NCBI RefSeq assembly: GCF_021390645.1
Contig: NZ_JAJEJT010000002.1
Span: 1,364,001 to 1,428,000, forward strand
Length of the DNA: 64,000 nucleotides
Origin: Paraburkholderia flagellata
GTDB taxonomy: Bacteria > Pseudomonadota > Gammaproteobacteria > Burkholderiales > Burkholderiaceae
Direction: 5' to 3'
Shown here: in pieces, positions 34,120-43,304 of the stretch
Layout: the number at the start of each line of letters is the position of its first letter
Position numbering within the stretch: position 1 is the stretch's first letter
Made by a program: the position numbers and the translations under genes
Notes under the pieces: generated by a model
Database searches by the model: none
Told to the model about the DNA's origin: nothing
Seen by the model: only the letters and a program-made list of their open reading frames with translations

Positions 34120-34673
34120 AACAACCGGGTCGACACTTCAGCGCACTCCAGCGCCTCCTTCACTGGTCGATGGCAGTCCTGATCGTCACGATGCTGTTCG
34201 TGGGCGTGGGGATGGTCGCGACGGTCTCGCGGCTGCATGACGCCCTGCTCGCGCTCCATCGGCCGCTGGGTATCGCGCTGCTTGCGCTCGTGCTTCTGCG
34301 CCTCGTCGTACGGCTCACGCGCGGCGCGCCGGCCTTGCCCGCCGATCTGCCCACATGGCAGCGCCTTGGCGCGCACGCCTCGCACCTCGTGCTCTATGCG
34401 TTGATGGTCGCGATGCCGCTGATCGGCTGGTCGATGCTGTCCGCGGGCGGCTATCCCATCGTGATGTTCGGCGGCGTGCACTTGCCTGCGATCGTGCCGC
34501 ATGACGTCACGCTCTACGCATGGCTGCGCGCCGCGCATACGTGGCTTGCCATGGCGCTCTACGCGACCGTTTTGCTGCATCTGGGGGCGGCGCTCTTTCA
34601 CGCGCTCATTCGCCGCGATGGCGTGCTCGCCAGCATGGCGCGTGGCGAAGTGCGTGGGCAGCTACGTGGATGA
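34116..34673 (+). CDS. Cytochrome b561, diheme membrane protein
   Basis: A 185-residue protein with four TM helices and the His ligands of the bacterial b561 family: LLHWSM near residue 16, LALHRPLG near 48, and further His residues in the third and fourth helices (ASHLVLYA, HTWLAMALYATVLLHLGAAL). Family members accept electrons from ubiquinol and pass them to periplasmic partners. The start overlaps the peroxidase stop (ATGA). This coupling suggests a membrane peroxidase complex that uses quinol to remove peroxide. Confidence 0.9.
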   Translation: MKQPGRHFSALQRLLHWSMAVLIVTMLFVGVGMVATVSRLHDALLALHRPLGIALLALVLLRLVVRLTRGAPALPADLPTWQRLGAHASHLVLYALMVAMPLIGWSMLSAGGYPIVMFGGVHLPAIVPHDVTLYAWLRAAHTWLAMALYATVLLHLGAALFHALIRRDGVLASMARGEVRGQLRG

Positions 34674-34709
34674 AGCGAGGTTCCCGCGCGCGGGAACCTC
34701 GCCTGTGAA

Positions 34710-35726
34710 TCAAACGTGGGCGTCGCGCCCGGCCACTGGCGGCACGGGCGGCTCCATGAGTTCCTGAAGCAGCGCATCGCGCGCGCTTTTGCGACGCACC
34801 CACAGCGCCGTGAGCATCGGCACGAGGATCGCGGTCACGAGGCACGCCGTGGCGACCATTGCGGTTGCCGCCGGCACGAGCGGCTTGAAACTCGGGATCA
34901 TCTCCCCGATGATGGCCGGATTGGCGACCGCCGCGCCCGCCGTGGACGAAGCCGCGAGCCCCGCCGCGCCGTTGCCGCCCGCAATCAGGCGGTCAGCGAG
35001 AATCAGCGGAATGCCGGTGACGACGATCACGCCAAGCCCGAGCAACACACCCGGGATCCCGCTCGTGACGATCACGTTGAGATCGATGCCGTTGCCGAGC
35101 GCAAAACCGAAGAATGGAATGAGCGGATGGACGCAGCGGCCGAACAGTTCGCGCAGATCGCTGTCGAGATTGCCTAACGCAAACCCGATCAGAAACGGCA
35201 GCACGGCGCCCACAAAAAGCCGCGGCTCGAAAAAAGCCACGCCGGTCGCGCCGAGAATGAGCATGCTGACGAGCGGCCCCGACTCGATCGACATCAGTAC
35301 GAACGCGCCCGCCTCTTCTTTCGTGCCGTATTGCTGCATCACGGCCGCATAGAGACCGCCGTTGGTCATGTCCATCGACGTCGTGATGGCGAGCACCGAG
35401 AGGCCGGCAAAGAGCCCGGCCTTCACGCCGTCAACGGGGATGAAGCGCGCTGCAATCAGCGTGGCGACCCAGGCCACGATCATCTTCGTGACGAGCAGCG
35501 TGCCGGACTTGCGCAGCACGGTGCCGGTCGCGCGCAGGTCGATGGTCGCGCCCATGCAGAAGAACCACACCGCGAGAATCGGAACGGTGCCGGTGATCAA
35601 TCCATTGGTAAACGAACCAAAGTACTTGCCAGCGCCCGGCGCGAACGTATGAACACAGGCGCCGAGCAACAGCGGCACCAGCATCAGGCCGCCGGGTATG
35701 CGGTCTATCGCCTTCTTCAGCTTCAT
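34710..35726 (-). CDS. kdgT: 2-keto-3-deoxygluconate permease
   Basis: A 338-residue inner-membrane transporter with about ten TM helices. The family opening [20 protein letters not shown], the block [15 protein letters not shown] and the later [18 protein letters not shown] identify the KdgT family. It imports 2-keto-3-deoxygluconate, a pectin and hexuronate breakdown product, by proton symport. GGAGG directly precedes the ATG at 35726. It is divergent from an IclR regulator, which by analogy with KdgR should control it. No kdgK or kdgA gene is next to it. Confidence 0.92.
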   Translation of the reverse strand: MKLKKAIDRIPGGLMLVPLLLGACVHTFAPGAGKYFGSFTNGLITGTVPILAVWFFCMGATIDLRATGTVLRKSGTLLVTKMIVAWVATLIAARFIPVDGVKAGLFAGLSVLAITTSMDMTNGGLYAAVMQQYGTKEEAGAFVLMSIESGPLVSMLILGATGVAFFEPRLFVGAVLPFLIGFALGNLDSDLRELFGRCVHPLIPFFGFALGNGIDLNVIVTSGIPGVLLGLGVIVVTGIPLILADRLIAGGNGAAGLAASSTAGAAVANPAIIGEMIPSFKPLVPAATAMVATACLVTAILVPMLTALWVRRKSARDALLQELMEPPVPPVAGRDAHV

Positions 35727-35827
35727 GCCTCCTCCGTGGACCTTGCATCCGCCGGATCGGCACATTGGTGCGGCCGGCTTTTTTCTCGCGGTGCTCCCTT
35801 TCCGGAAGACAGAATAGCAGCGTGAAA

Positions 35828-35840
35828 GGAACGCCGTTCC
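35828..35840. promoter_or_regulatory. GGAAC-N3-GTTCC palindrome, candidate IclR-type operator
   Basis: GGAACGCCGTTCC is a perfect palindrome around a CGC-like centre, in the kdgT-iclR divergent region about 100 bases before kdgT. IclR-family proteins often bind short palindromes of this form. A second, longer inverted repeat lies at 35928-35956. Confidence 0.4.
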
Positions 35841-35927
35841 GATTTTTACGCTGGAAATTGTCAACGTTTACCCGCTGTTGATTCACTATTTGGACAGAGC
35901 GCTTGCCAAGCACGCTACGGCGTCGCA

Positions 35928-35956
35928 ACATTTCCGGACCGACATTCCGAAAATGT
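35928..35956. promoter_or_regulatory. Inverted repeat before the IclR gene, candidate operator
   Basis: ACATTTCCGG (35928-35937) and CCGAAAATGT (35947-35956) are inverted with one mismatch around nine bases. The site lies 33 bases upstream of the regulator start, fitting autoregulation or joint control of the divergent pair. Confidence 0.45.
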
Positions 35957-35989
35957 GAATCTGCACACGCGCGGTCGCGGGAGCACACA

Positions 35990-36811
35990 ATGAACGAAGC
36001 GGTCAGCAGTACGGAGAAAGGCGAATCGGTCTCGTCGATCGGCCGCGTCTTCGCGATCCTCGGCGCGCTGGGCGAGAACGGGCCGATCGGCATCAGCGAG
36101 CTTTCGCAGCGCCTCGCGCTTTCCAAAACCACCGTGCACCGCGTTCTGCAAACGCTGAAGGCGCTAGGCTATGTCGCGCAGGAAGTCGAAACCGACCGCT
36201 ATCGTCTGACGATCCGGCTGTTCGAGCTGGGCGCGAAGGCGCTCGAAAGCGTCGACCTCGTGCGCGAGGCCGACATCGAAATGCGGCGTATCGCCCAGGC
36301 CACGCGCGAAGCGATTCACCTGGGCGCGTTCGACGAAGACGCGATCATCTACATCCACAAGATCGACTGCGACTACGGCCTGCGCATGCAGTCGCGCATC
36401 GGTCGGCGCAATCCGCTGCATAGCACCGCAATTGGCAAGGTGCTGCTCGCGTTCATGCCGCCCGCTGACGCGCAGGCGACGCTTTCGCATGTGGATTTCA
36501 GGAAGTCGACGCAAAAGACGCTCACTTCCGCCGATGCGGTATTAAACATACTCCCGCACGTGCGCGAACAAGGCTATGGCGAAGACAACGAGGAACAGGA
36601 AGATGGTTTGCAGTGCCTGGCAGTTCCGGTGTTCGACCGCTTCGGGCATGTGATCGCCGGCCTCTCGATCTCGTTTCCGACCATGCGCTGCGGCGCGGAC
36701 ACGAAAGCGCACTACGTCGCCCTGCTCAAGCGCGCGGGCGCGGCGATTTCGGCGCGGCTCGGCTATTGCGAGCCGGCCGCGCACGAGCCTGTGCCAGCCG
36801 AGCCCGGTTAG
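35990..36811 (+). CDS. IclR-family transcriptional regulator (KdgR-like)
   Basis: A 273-residue regulator. The N-terminal winged helix includes ISELSQRLALSKTTVHRVLQ, and the C-terminal effector domain has RNPLHSTAIGKVLLAFM and the closing VPVFDRFGHVIAGLSIS. This layout is that of KdgR and IclR, which bind keto acids. The ATG at 35990 follows GGGAG at workable spacing. Divergence from kdgT and the inverted repeats between them suggest it regulates kdgT. Its stop overlaps the end of the convergent efflux-protein gene by four bases. Confidence 0.88.
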   Translation: MNEAVSSTEKGESVSSIGRVFAILGALGENGPIGISELSQRLALSKTTVHRVLQTLKALGYVAQEVETDRYRLTIRLFELGAKALESVDLVREADIEMRRIAQATREAIHLGAFDEDAIIYIHKIDCDYGLRMQSRIGRRNPLHSTAIGKVLLAFMPPADAQATLSHVDFRKSTQKTLTSADAVLNILPHVREQGYGEDNEEQEDGLQCLAVPVFDRFGHVIAGLSISFPTMRCGADTKAHYVALLKRAGAAISARLGYCEPAAHEPVPAEPG

Positions 36812-38313
36812 CCCGGCGTTACCGCTGCGGCGGCCGTGGCCGTCGTGGTGGTCTGCCAACCGAGCCCCAGACTCTTCTGCAGCGACACGAAGTCCTTCAG
36901 CAAATCGGCCTGACCCGACACCACGTTCTGCTGCGCCGTGAATTCGGTGCGCTGCGTGTCGAGCAGATCGACGAGGCTCGACGCCCCTGCGCGATAGCGC
37001 TGGCGCATGAGCGTCGCGGAGCGCTCGGCAGAAACCTGCACCTTCTGCAAGGTCACCAGATGCTCGCGCTGATAGCCATAGCGCGAGAGCGACGCGTTTG
37101 CGTCCTGCAGCGCCGCGAGCACCGCCTTCTCGTAGCGCGCCTCGGCTTCGTCGCGCGACGCTTCTGCGCCACGCACCGCGCCCAGCGTGCGCCCGAAGTC
37201 GAACAGATTCCACTGCAGATACGGCGCCCCGACCCAGCTGAAATTGCTCTTGCGGAACAGGTGCCCCGGCTCCGCCGCCGAAAAGCCGAGGTCGCCGAAC
37301 AGCGTGAGCTTGGGCAGGAAGTCAGCCACGTGCTCGCCGATCTGCGCATTGCTCGAGGCGAGACGGCGCTCCGCCGCGCGAATGTCAGGGCGCTGCGCGA
37401 GCATCGTGGTGGGATCGCTTACAGGCACGCTTGCGGGCAGCGCGGGCAGCGGCTGCGCCGTGGCAAGCTCCGCGTCCAGCGCGCCAGGCGCCTTGCCTGT
37501 GAGCACCGCCAGTTGATCGAGCGATATTTCCACTTGCGCCGCCAGCGGCGTGATCGTGGAACGCGTGTTTTCCACCTGCGTGGTGAGCCGTTCGACGTCA
37601 ACCTCGGCGGCGGTGCCGCCCGCGCGGCGCTGCTCGGTGAGCGTGAGCATCTCCTGCTGCAGTTGCGCCGTGCGCTGCGCGATGGCGAGGCGCTGCTGCT
37701 CGTCGCGCAGGTCGATGTAGGCTTGCGCGACTTCGGCTGCGAGCGATACCTGGGTGTCCGCAAGATCGGCGTTCACGGCATCGGCCTCATCGCTCGCCGC
37801 TTCCACGGCGCGGCGTGTGCCGCCGAACAGGTCGATTTCCCACGACGCATCGAAGCCCGCCGTGTAGAACGTAATCGGGCCGCCCCCCGAAGAAGCCCCC
37901 TGACCCGAGCTGCTGCCCGACGTCAACGCGCTCAGGTCCGGCTGGCGCATACGGATCGCCGCCGCGCTCGCGCCGACCTTCGGCAATTCGGCGGCGCGTT
38001 GCTGCTGCAGTTGCGCGCGCGAGGCGCGCAAACGCGCCTGCGCCGCGCGCACATCGGGATTGTGGGCGAGCGCCGCTTCGATCAGCGTGTTCAGTTGCGC
38101 ATCGTTCAGCGCGAGCCACCATTGGCTCGGCGCACGCGTGGGTGTCACGCCTTGCGCGGGCGTGCGCAGGAATGAAGCGGCGTTCGCCGCTTCGGGTGCC
38201 ACGGCCGGCGCGCCGCGATAGTCGGGGCCCACGGTGCAGGCGGCCAGCGCGCAGGCGGCAGTGAGCGCGCTCAGCGCGGCATAGGGGAATCGTGAGTAAC
38301 GGGTTGCCGTCAT
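36808..38313 (-). CDS. Outer-membrane efflux lipoprotein (NodT/OprM family)
   Basis: A 501-residue TolC-like factor. The lipobox LAAC with Cys26 (ALTAACALAACTVGPDY) anchors it to the outer membrane. Two repeats of the outer-membrane efflux domain follow, with TLIEAALAHNPDVRAAQARL and its later counterpart ADFLPKLTLFGDLGFS as landmarks. It forms the exit duct of a tripartite pump. It is the third gene of the operon with the HlyD adaptor and DHA2 transporter, 16 bases after the latter. It overlaps the convergent IclR gene by four bases. Confidence 0.92.
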   Translation of the reverse strand: MTATRYSRFPYAALSALTAACALAACTVGPDYRGAPAVAPEAANAASFLRTPAQGVTPTRAPSQWWLALNDAQLNTLIEAALAHNPDVRAAQARLRASRAQLQQQRAAELPKVGASAAAIRMRQPDLSALTSGSSSGQGASSGGGPITFYTAGFDASWEIDLFGGTRRAVEAASDEADAVNADLADTQVSLAAEVAQAYIDLRDEQQRLAIAQRTAQLQQEMLTLTEQRRAGGTAAEVDVERLTTQVENTRSTITPLAAQVEISLDQLAVLTGKAPGALDAELATAQPLPALPASVPVSDPTTMLAQRPDIRAAERRLASSNAQIGEHVADFLPKLTLFGDLGFSAAEPGHLFRKSNFSWVGAPYLQWNLFDFGRTLGAVRGAEASRDEAEARYEKAVLAALQDANASLSRYGYQREHLVTLQKVQVSAERSATLMRQRYRAGASSLVDLLDTQRTEFTAQQNVVSGQADLLKDFVSLQKSLGLGWQTTTTATAAAAVTPG

Positions 38314-38329
38314 GAGTCAGAGATAATCT

Positions 38330-39919
38330 TCAGTGGCCGGCAGACGACGCTTGCGCGCCGGGCTGCGGCTTCTTGAGCAGGAGCGCGAGCGGCACGCACG
38401 CCGCCAGCGCGATGCCGAGCACCCAGAATGTTTCGGAGTACGTGATGACCATCGCTTGCTGTGAGATCTGCGCCGCGATCTGGCCGAGCGCCTGCATCTG
38501 CGAGTGCGCCATGTCGCCCGTCTGCGTGAACCAGCTGGCCGCGCTTGCGGCCACACGTTCCTGGCCAATGATCGAATTGGCGCTGAGCGATTCGCGCAGC
38601 ACGGCCGTATGGAACGCTTCGCGCCGGTCGATGAGCGTGCCGATGATCGCCAGGCCGACCGAGCCGCCCAGGTTGCGCGCCATGTTGTAGAGCCCGGCCG
38701 CGTCGCCGGAATCTTCGCGCGATACCGCCGCCATCGACGCCTGGTTGAGCGGCATCATCGCGAGCATCTGCGCCACGCCGCGAACGAGCTGCGACCACAC
38801 GAAATCGTGGCCCACGCTCTGCGCCGTGAGCGAAGTATCGAGCATGCAGCTCAGCGTGAAGAGCAGCAGACCGGACACCACCAGGACACGAAAGTCCACT
38901 TTGCCTAGCAAGCGCGGCAGGATCGGCATGACGAGGAACGCGGGCACTCCCGAGAGCAGCATGATCGCGCCGGACTGCTGGGCGTTGTAGCCGGCAACGA
39001 GGCTCAGAAACTGCGGCAGCAGATACGAAATGCCGTAAAGCCCGGCCCCCACCGCGAACACGATGATGATCACGCTCGCATAGCGCGCATTGCGCATCAG
39101 CGAGAGCCGCAGAATGGGCTTTTTCGCGGTGAACTGCGAAAGCGCGATGAGCGCCATGCCCGCGAGCGAGACCCACGTGAGCGTGACGATGAAGTGCGAC
39201 TCGAACCAGCGTTCGCGCTGCCCCTCTTCAAGCACGACGGTCAGCGAGCTAAGACCCACCGCCAGCCCGATAATGCCGAGCCAGTCCGCCTTGAGAAAGG
39301 CTTCCCAGTGCGGCCGGTCCGGTTCGAGCCCAACGAGCAGCAGCGTGATGAGCGCGATGCACACCGGCAAGTTGATGAAGAAGCACCAGCTCCAGCTGAT
39401 GTTCTCCGCAAGCCAGCCACCCACCACGGGCCCGAGCAGCGGGCCGAGCAGCACGATCAGGCCGAACACCGTCATGCCCACGGGCAGTTGCGAAAGCGGC
39501 AGGCGCGTGCGGATGATGGTCTGGCCGGTCGGGATCATCGCGCCGCCGGTGAAGCCCTGGCCAATGCGCCCGGCGATCATCATGCCAAGCGTATTCGACC
39601 AGCCGCACATCATCGAGAAGGCGATGAAGAGCGCCGAGTTCGCCAGCAGGAAGTTTCGCAGTCCGAACACACGCGTCAGCCACGCGGCAAGCGGAATCAT
39701 CACGATCTCGGACATCAGATAGCCCGTGGATATCCATGTGCCTTCGGTGCCCGTCGCGCCAATTTGTCCCTGGATCTGCGGCAGCGCCGAGTTCGTGATG
39801 GAGATGTCGAGCGTCGCCATCAAGGCGCCGAGCGCGCCCGCCGCGACGGCGATCCAGTCGGCGACGCTCGCGCGCTCGCCATGCGGATGCGGCGCCGTTG
39901 CCGCAGCCGTATTAGCCAC
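38330..39919 (-). CDS. DHA2-family multidrug efflux transporter (EmrB/QacA type)
   Basis: A 529-residue, 14-TM drug:proton antiporter. TM1 carries the DHA2 motif LMATLDISITNSALPQI, and motif C of the antiporters is seen in VLLGPLLGPVVGGWLAE. A GTG at 39919 was preferred as start, because it gives the usual length and only an 8-base overlap with the adaptor gene. An ATG at 39976 would overlap it by 65 bases. The inner-membrane pump should work with the HlyD adaptor upstream and the NodT-like outer protein downstream. Drug range is unknown. Confidence 0.9.
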   Translation of the reverse strand: MANTAAATAPHPHGERASVADWIAVAAGALGALMATLDISITNSALPQIQGQIGATGTEGTWISTGYLMSEIVMIPLAAWLTRVFGLRNFLLANSALFIAFSMMCGWSNTLGMMIAGRIGQGFTGGAMIPTGQTIIRTRLPLSQLPVGMTVFGLIVLLGPLLGPVVGGWLAENISWSWCFFINLPVCIALITLLLVGLEPDRPHWEAFLKADWLGIIGLAVGLSSLTVVLEEGQRERWFESHFIVTLTWVSLAGMALIALSQFTAKKPILRLSLMRNARYASVIIIVFAVGAGLYGISYLLPQFLSLVAGYNAQQSGAIMLLSGVPAFLVMPILPRLLGKVDFRVLVVSGLLLFTLSCMLDTSLTAQSVGHDFVWSQLVRGVAQMLAMMPLNQASMAAVSREDSGDAAGLYNMARNLGGSVGLAIIGTLIDRREAFHTAVLRESLSANSIIGQERVAASAASWFTQTGDMAHSQMQALGQIAAQISQQAMVITYSETFWVLGIALAACVPLALLLKKPQPGAQASSAGH

Positions 39920-41048
39920 GGTGGTTCTCTTGATCGATACGGCGGTCGTCCTCACTCGCGGAGCGCGTGTCGACATCGACCGTCACCGACATGCCCGGCA
40001 GCAGCACGCTGCGCGTTTCAGGCCCGGTTTCGAGGCGGATGCGCACCGGCACGCGCTGCACGATCTTCGTGAAGTTGCCGGTCGCGTTCTCCGGCGGCAA
40101 GAGCGCGAACTGCGCGCCCGTGCCCGGCGAGAAGCTGTCCACCACGCCATGCAGCGTGTGGCCAGGCAGCGCGTCGACGTGCAGTTCCACGGGCTGGCCC
40201 GCGCGCATGCGGCCGATCTGCGTTTCCTTGAAGTTCGCCGTGAGGTAGGTGCGCTGCACCGGCACGACGGTCAGCATGCGCGTGCCCGGCTGCACGTACT
40301 GGCCCACGCGCACGGTGCGGTCGCCCACGCGGCCTGCAAGTGCGCTCTTCACTACGGTGTTGTCGAGGTCGAGTTGCGACTGCGCGGCGTTCGCACGCGC
40401 CGCCTCGAGCTGCGCGCGCGCCTGCGAGAGCTGCGCGTTCAGCGCCGAGATCTGCGAGCGTGCGGACGTGACGGCGGCAGCGTCGGCGGCGAGCGTGGCC
40501 TGTGCCTTGTCGCGTTCGCTCTTGAGTTCGGCAAGCCGCTCGGTCGTTTCCGCACCGGTGGCCGCGAGCGGCGCGTAGCGCGCTACTTCGTCGTTCGCGT
40601 GACGCAGACTCACCTGCGCGACTTCCTGCTGCGCCTGTGCCTGGGCGACGTTCGCCCGCTGCTGCTCGATCTGCGCCTGCGCATGCTCGATGTCCGCCGT
40701 GCGCGCGTCGATGGTGGCCTGTGCCTGGTCGAGCGCCACCTGATACTGGCGCGCGTCGAGCTTCACGAGCGGATCGCCCGCCTTCACGGCCTGGTTGTCG
40801 GCCACGTAGACGTCCGTTACATAGCCGCTCACCTTCGGAGCGATCGTCACACTGTCGGCCTGCAGATAGGCGTCGTCGGTGGATTCGATGAAGCGCCCGA
40901 CGACCCACCAGTGGCCAAGCCACACCGCCGCGGCGACAAGCGCCGCGAGTCCCAGCAGGATCAGGATGGTTCGTTTCGCGCCGCTGCGTGCGGGCGCAGC
41001 GGCGGCGTCCGGCACGTCGCGCCCGGGCGCGCCTGCAGTCGTAGACAT
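39912..41048 (-). CDS. HlyD/EmrA-family periplasmic adaptor
   Basis: A 378-residue membrane-fusion protein. One TM helix (about 26-44) is followed by the lipoyl half-motif region (STDDAYLQADSVTIAPKVSG), a long coiled-coil hairpin (about 95-215) and a beta-barrel (VVPVQRTYLTANFKETQIG). It links the inner-membrane transporter to the outer-membrane duct. The ATG at 41048 is the first gene of the three-gene efflux operon. A TTG five codons upstream is an alternative. It is divergent from a TetR repressor with a palindrome in between. Confidence 0.92.
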   Translation of the reverse strand: MSTTAGAPGRDVPDAAAAPARSGAKRTILILLGLAALVAAAVWLGHWWVVGRFIESTDDAYLQADSVTIAPKVSGYVTDVYVADNQAVKAGDPLVKLDARQYQVALDQAQATIDARTADIEHAQAQIEQQRANVAQAQAQQEVAQVSLRHANDEVARYAPLAATGAETTERLAELKSERDKAQATLAADAAAVTSARSQISALNAQLSQARAQLEAARANAAQSQLDLDNTVVKSALAGRVGDRTVRVGQYVQPGTRMLTVVPVQRTYLTANFKETQIGRMRAGQPVELHVDALPGHTLHGVVDSFSPGTGAQFALLPPENATGNFTKIVQRVPVRIRLETGPETRSVLLPGMSVTVDVDTRSASEDDRRIDQENHRG

Positions 41049-41085
41049 GTTGTTGTTTCTCAATTTATTCCAGTCGGCAAAATTA

Positions 41086-41119
41086 TTCCACTTGGAAAAA
41101 CTGTGTCAAGTGTTATATT
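41086..41119 (+). promoter_or_regulatory. Promoter and palindromic operator between the efflux operon and tetR
   Basis: TTCCACTTGGAA (41086-41097) is a palindrome with TTCCA/TGGAA arms. It overlaps TTGGAA, a plausible -35 for the TetR gene, followed 16 bases later by TATATT. A further TTATTCCA half-site lies at 41064-41071. A regulator bound here would block both divergent promoters. Confidence 0.5.
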
Positions 41120-41143
41120 TCGCAGGGATACGAAAGGAATTGC

Positions 41144-41866
41144 ATGAGCGAAGGTAAGAAACTGCGACGTTCGCCCGAAGGAGGCTATGCGCGTGGCGAC
41201 GAAACACGCCGCAAGATCATCGAGGCGGCGATCAGCCTGTTCGGGCAGCACGGCTTCGACGGCGCCTCCACGCGCGACATCGCCGCGCGCGCAGGCGTGA
41301 ACGCGCCGGCGCTGCAGTATTACTTCGAGAACAAGGAAGGCCTCTACCGCGCCTGCGCGGAGTCGATCGCGGACGAGTCGTGGCAATCATTCGCGCCGGC
41401 CGTGGAGCGCGCGCGCGTTGCGCTCGACCGCAACGCGGACATCGAAACGCTGATCGACGCGTTCCTCGACATCCAGGCGGCCGTGGCCGATCGGACCTTC
41501 GTCAAGCAGCACGGGCCGGACCAGCGCCTCTTCTTCGCACGCGAACAGGGCGGCGGCGAGCCAGAGATCGGTTCGGAAATCCTGCGTGAGCGCGTGCGCT
41601 CGCCGCTGAACAACATCAATGTGGAACTGCTCGAGCGCATTACCGGCATACCGGCCCACGATCCGCTCACCGTGGTGCGCATGTTCAGCCTGTACGGGCA
41701 GTTTCTGCTCTTCTTCATCGCGCGCCGCTCCACGCTCACGATGCTCGGCTGGGACGACATCGACAGAGCGAAGGCCGACTTCCTGAAGGCGAGCATCGCA
41801 GAACAAACGCGTGTGCTGCTGCACCACTGGAATCGCGAGCGCGACAAGCACAATCACTCAGAATAA
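41144..41866 (+). CDS. TetR/AcrR-family repressor with CecR-type C-terminal domain
   Basis: A 240-residue regulator. The HTH reads GASTRDIAARAGVNAPALQY with YYFENKEGLYRA after it. The C-terminal part (IDAFLDIQAAV, then PLNNINVELLERITG) fits the CecR/CerR domain, DUF1956. It probably represses the divergent emrAB-like operon and itself through the palindrome between them. The ATG at 41144 is the only sensible start. The C-terminus is polar and ends 112 bases before a LysE gene. Confidence 0.88.
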   Translation: MSEGKKLRRSPEGGYARGDETRRKIIEAAISLFGQHGFDGASTRDIAARAGVNAPALQYYFENKEGLYRACAESIADESWQSFAPAVERARVALDRNADIETLIDAFLDIQAAVADRTFVKQHGPDQRLFFAREQGGGEPEIGSEILRERVRSPLNNINVELLERITGIPAHDPLTVVRMFSLYGQFLLFFIARRSTLTMLGWDDIDRAKADFLKASIAEQTRVLLHHWNRERDKHNHSE

Positions 41867-41978
41867 CTAAGCACTATTCAGGCGGCAGGCACGATCCCGC
41901 GCCGCCATTGGGGAGCCCTCGCGACGCATCTCGGCGCGTGTTAGTGTTCGGGATTCCCTCCCGCATGGAGCCCACAAC

Positions 41979-42614
41979 ATGTCTCCCCTCGCCGCCGTTG
42001 CCAGTATTCTCCTCGCTGTTCTACTCGGGGCCATGAGCCCCGGCCCGAGCTTCGTGCTCGTCGCACGCAACTCGATCGGTTTATCGCGCCGTGACGGCGT
42101 CGCCACCGCGCTAGGCATGGGCACGGGTGCGATCTGCTTCGCGGGCATCGCGCTCGCCGGGCTCTACACCCTGCTCGCCACCGTTGCCTGGCTGTACGCC
42201 GCGTTGAAGATCGCGGGCGGAGCCTATCTGCTCTACATCGCTTCGCGCATCTGGCGCGGCGCCGGCACGCCGGTCACGGTAAGCCGGACGGCCGCACCGG
42301 GCGAGCGCCCCGGCAAGTCGTACTGGAGCGGCCTCACCACCCAGCTGAGCAACCCGAAAACGGCCATTGCCTATGGCGGCATCTTCGTTGCGCTCCTGCC
42401 GCATAACCCACCGCTGTGGTGCTACTTCGCGTTGCCGCCGCTCGTGTTCGCGATTGAAACCGGCTGGTACACCGTCGTCGCACTGTGCTTTTCGAGCCAG
42501 CGTCCGCGCGACGTCTATCTGCGCGCCAAAAGCTGGATCGACCGCATTGCGGCTGGCGCCATCGCGGCGCTGGGTCTGCGCCTCATCTTCAGCGCCGGGC
42601 ATCGCGGCATCTGA
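41979..42614 (+). CDS. LysE-family amino acid exporter
   Basis: A 211-residue inner-membrane protein with about six TM helices. The conserved opening GAMSPGPSFVLVARNSIGLS and the block LTTQLSNPKTAIAYGG are diagnostic of the LysE/RhtB superfamily. These export amino acids such as lysine, threonine or homoserine lactone. GGAG lies nine bases before the ATG at 41979. A probable terminator follows, then the TetR gene of the ohr module, so the two are likely separate units. Confidence 0.9.
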   Translation: MSPLAAVASILLAVLLGAMSPGPSFVLVARNSIGLSRRDGVATALGMGTGAICFAGIALAGLYTLLATVAWLYAALKIAGGAYLLYIASRIWRGAGTPVTVSRTAAPGERPGKSYWSGLTTQLSNPKTAIAYGGIFVALLPHNPPLWCYFALPPLVFAIETGWYTVVALCFSSQRPRDVYLRAKSWIDRIAAGAIAALGLRLIFSAGHRGI

Positions 42615-42624
42615 GGCCACTGCA

Positions 42625-42667
42625 CCGGACGCGGCCCAGCGGTCGCGCCCGGCGTCCCGGATTTTTT
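42625..42667 (+). terminator. Probable terminator after lysE-family gene
   Basis: CCGGACGC (42625-42632) pairs with GCGTCCCGG (42652-42660) with one bulged C, and six T residues follow. The loop is long and can pair internally. It lies directly before the -35 of the next promoter. Confidence 0.55.
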
Positions 42668-42679
42668 CGCATAAGATGC

Positions 42680-42708
42680 TTGACAATCTATCTTCCAGTA
42701 GATAAATT
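42680..42708 (+). promoter_or_regulatory. tetR promoter with overlapping operator (copy 1)
   Basis: TTGACA (42680-42685), a consensus -35, is followed 17 bases later by TAAATT. Between and over them is CTATCT-N6-AGATAA (42688-42705), one mismatch from the 6-6-6 inverted repeat found twice more downstream. It predicts autorepression of the TetR gene. Confidence 0.75.
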
Positions 42709-42715
42709 GGAGCCC

Positions 42716-43282
42716 ATGGATACGAAGTTGACAGTGCGGGAGCAGGTTCTCGACCACGCCATCACCCTCATGATGCTGCGCGGCTACAACGGGTTCAGCT
42801 ACCGTGACCTGTCGGAGCTGGTGGGCGTGAAAACGTCGAGCATCCACTATTACTTCCCGTCGAAAGACGACCTGGTGCTGGAAGCGGTGAGCCAGTACAG
42901 CGGCGAAGTCATGGCGGGATTGCAGTCGATCGACACAGCGCTCCCGGCACGCGAAAAGCTCGCTACGTACACGCGACTCTTCGGCAAGACGCTGGGGGAC
43001 GGCAACCAGATCTGTCTGTGCGGCATGCTGGCCGCCGACATCGAGTCGCTGCCGGAAGCCGTGCGTCACGCTGTGCAGACGTTCTTCCGCGCCAACGAAC
43101 ACTGGCTGGCCGAGGTGCTGGCCCAGGGCGCGAAAGAAGGCACGCTGGTTGTAAGGGGCAAGCCCGAAAGCGCGGCCCGCACGTTGTTCGCGGCGTTGCA
43201 GGGCAGCGTGCTCGCGAGCCGGCTGTTCCATACGAAGTCGCGCCTCGAAGATGTCGAAGCGATGTGGTGCGTGGCGCAGTGA
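42716..43282 (+). CDS. TetR-family regulator adjoining ohr
   Basis: A 188-residue TetR protein. The HTH covers about residues 28-50 (SYRDLSELVGVKTSSIHYYF). The ligand domain contains NQICLCGMLAADIE with Cys100 and Cys102, and a third Cys at 185. Close Cys pairs at this place occur in several TetR regulators, and cysteine oxidation is a plausible trigger here (inference). The ATG at 42716 has AATTGGAG upstream. Three copies of a CTATCT-N6-AGATAG repeat, over its own promoter and before the downstream genes, are its likely operators. That makes it the candidate regulator of ohr in place of the usual MarR-type OhrR. Confidence 0.87.
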   Translation: MDTKLTVREQVLDHAITLMMLRGYNGFSYRDLSELVGVKTSSIHYYFPSKDDLVLEAVSQYSGEVMAGLQSIDTALPAREKLATYTRLFGKTLGDGNQICLCGMLAADIESLPEAVRHAVQTFFRANEHWLAEVLAQGAKEGTLVVRGKPESAARTLFAALQGSVLASRLFHTKSRLEDVEAMWCVAQ

Positions 43283-43304
43283 AGTATTTTTGCCCGTAAT
43301 ACGG

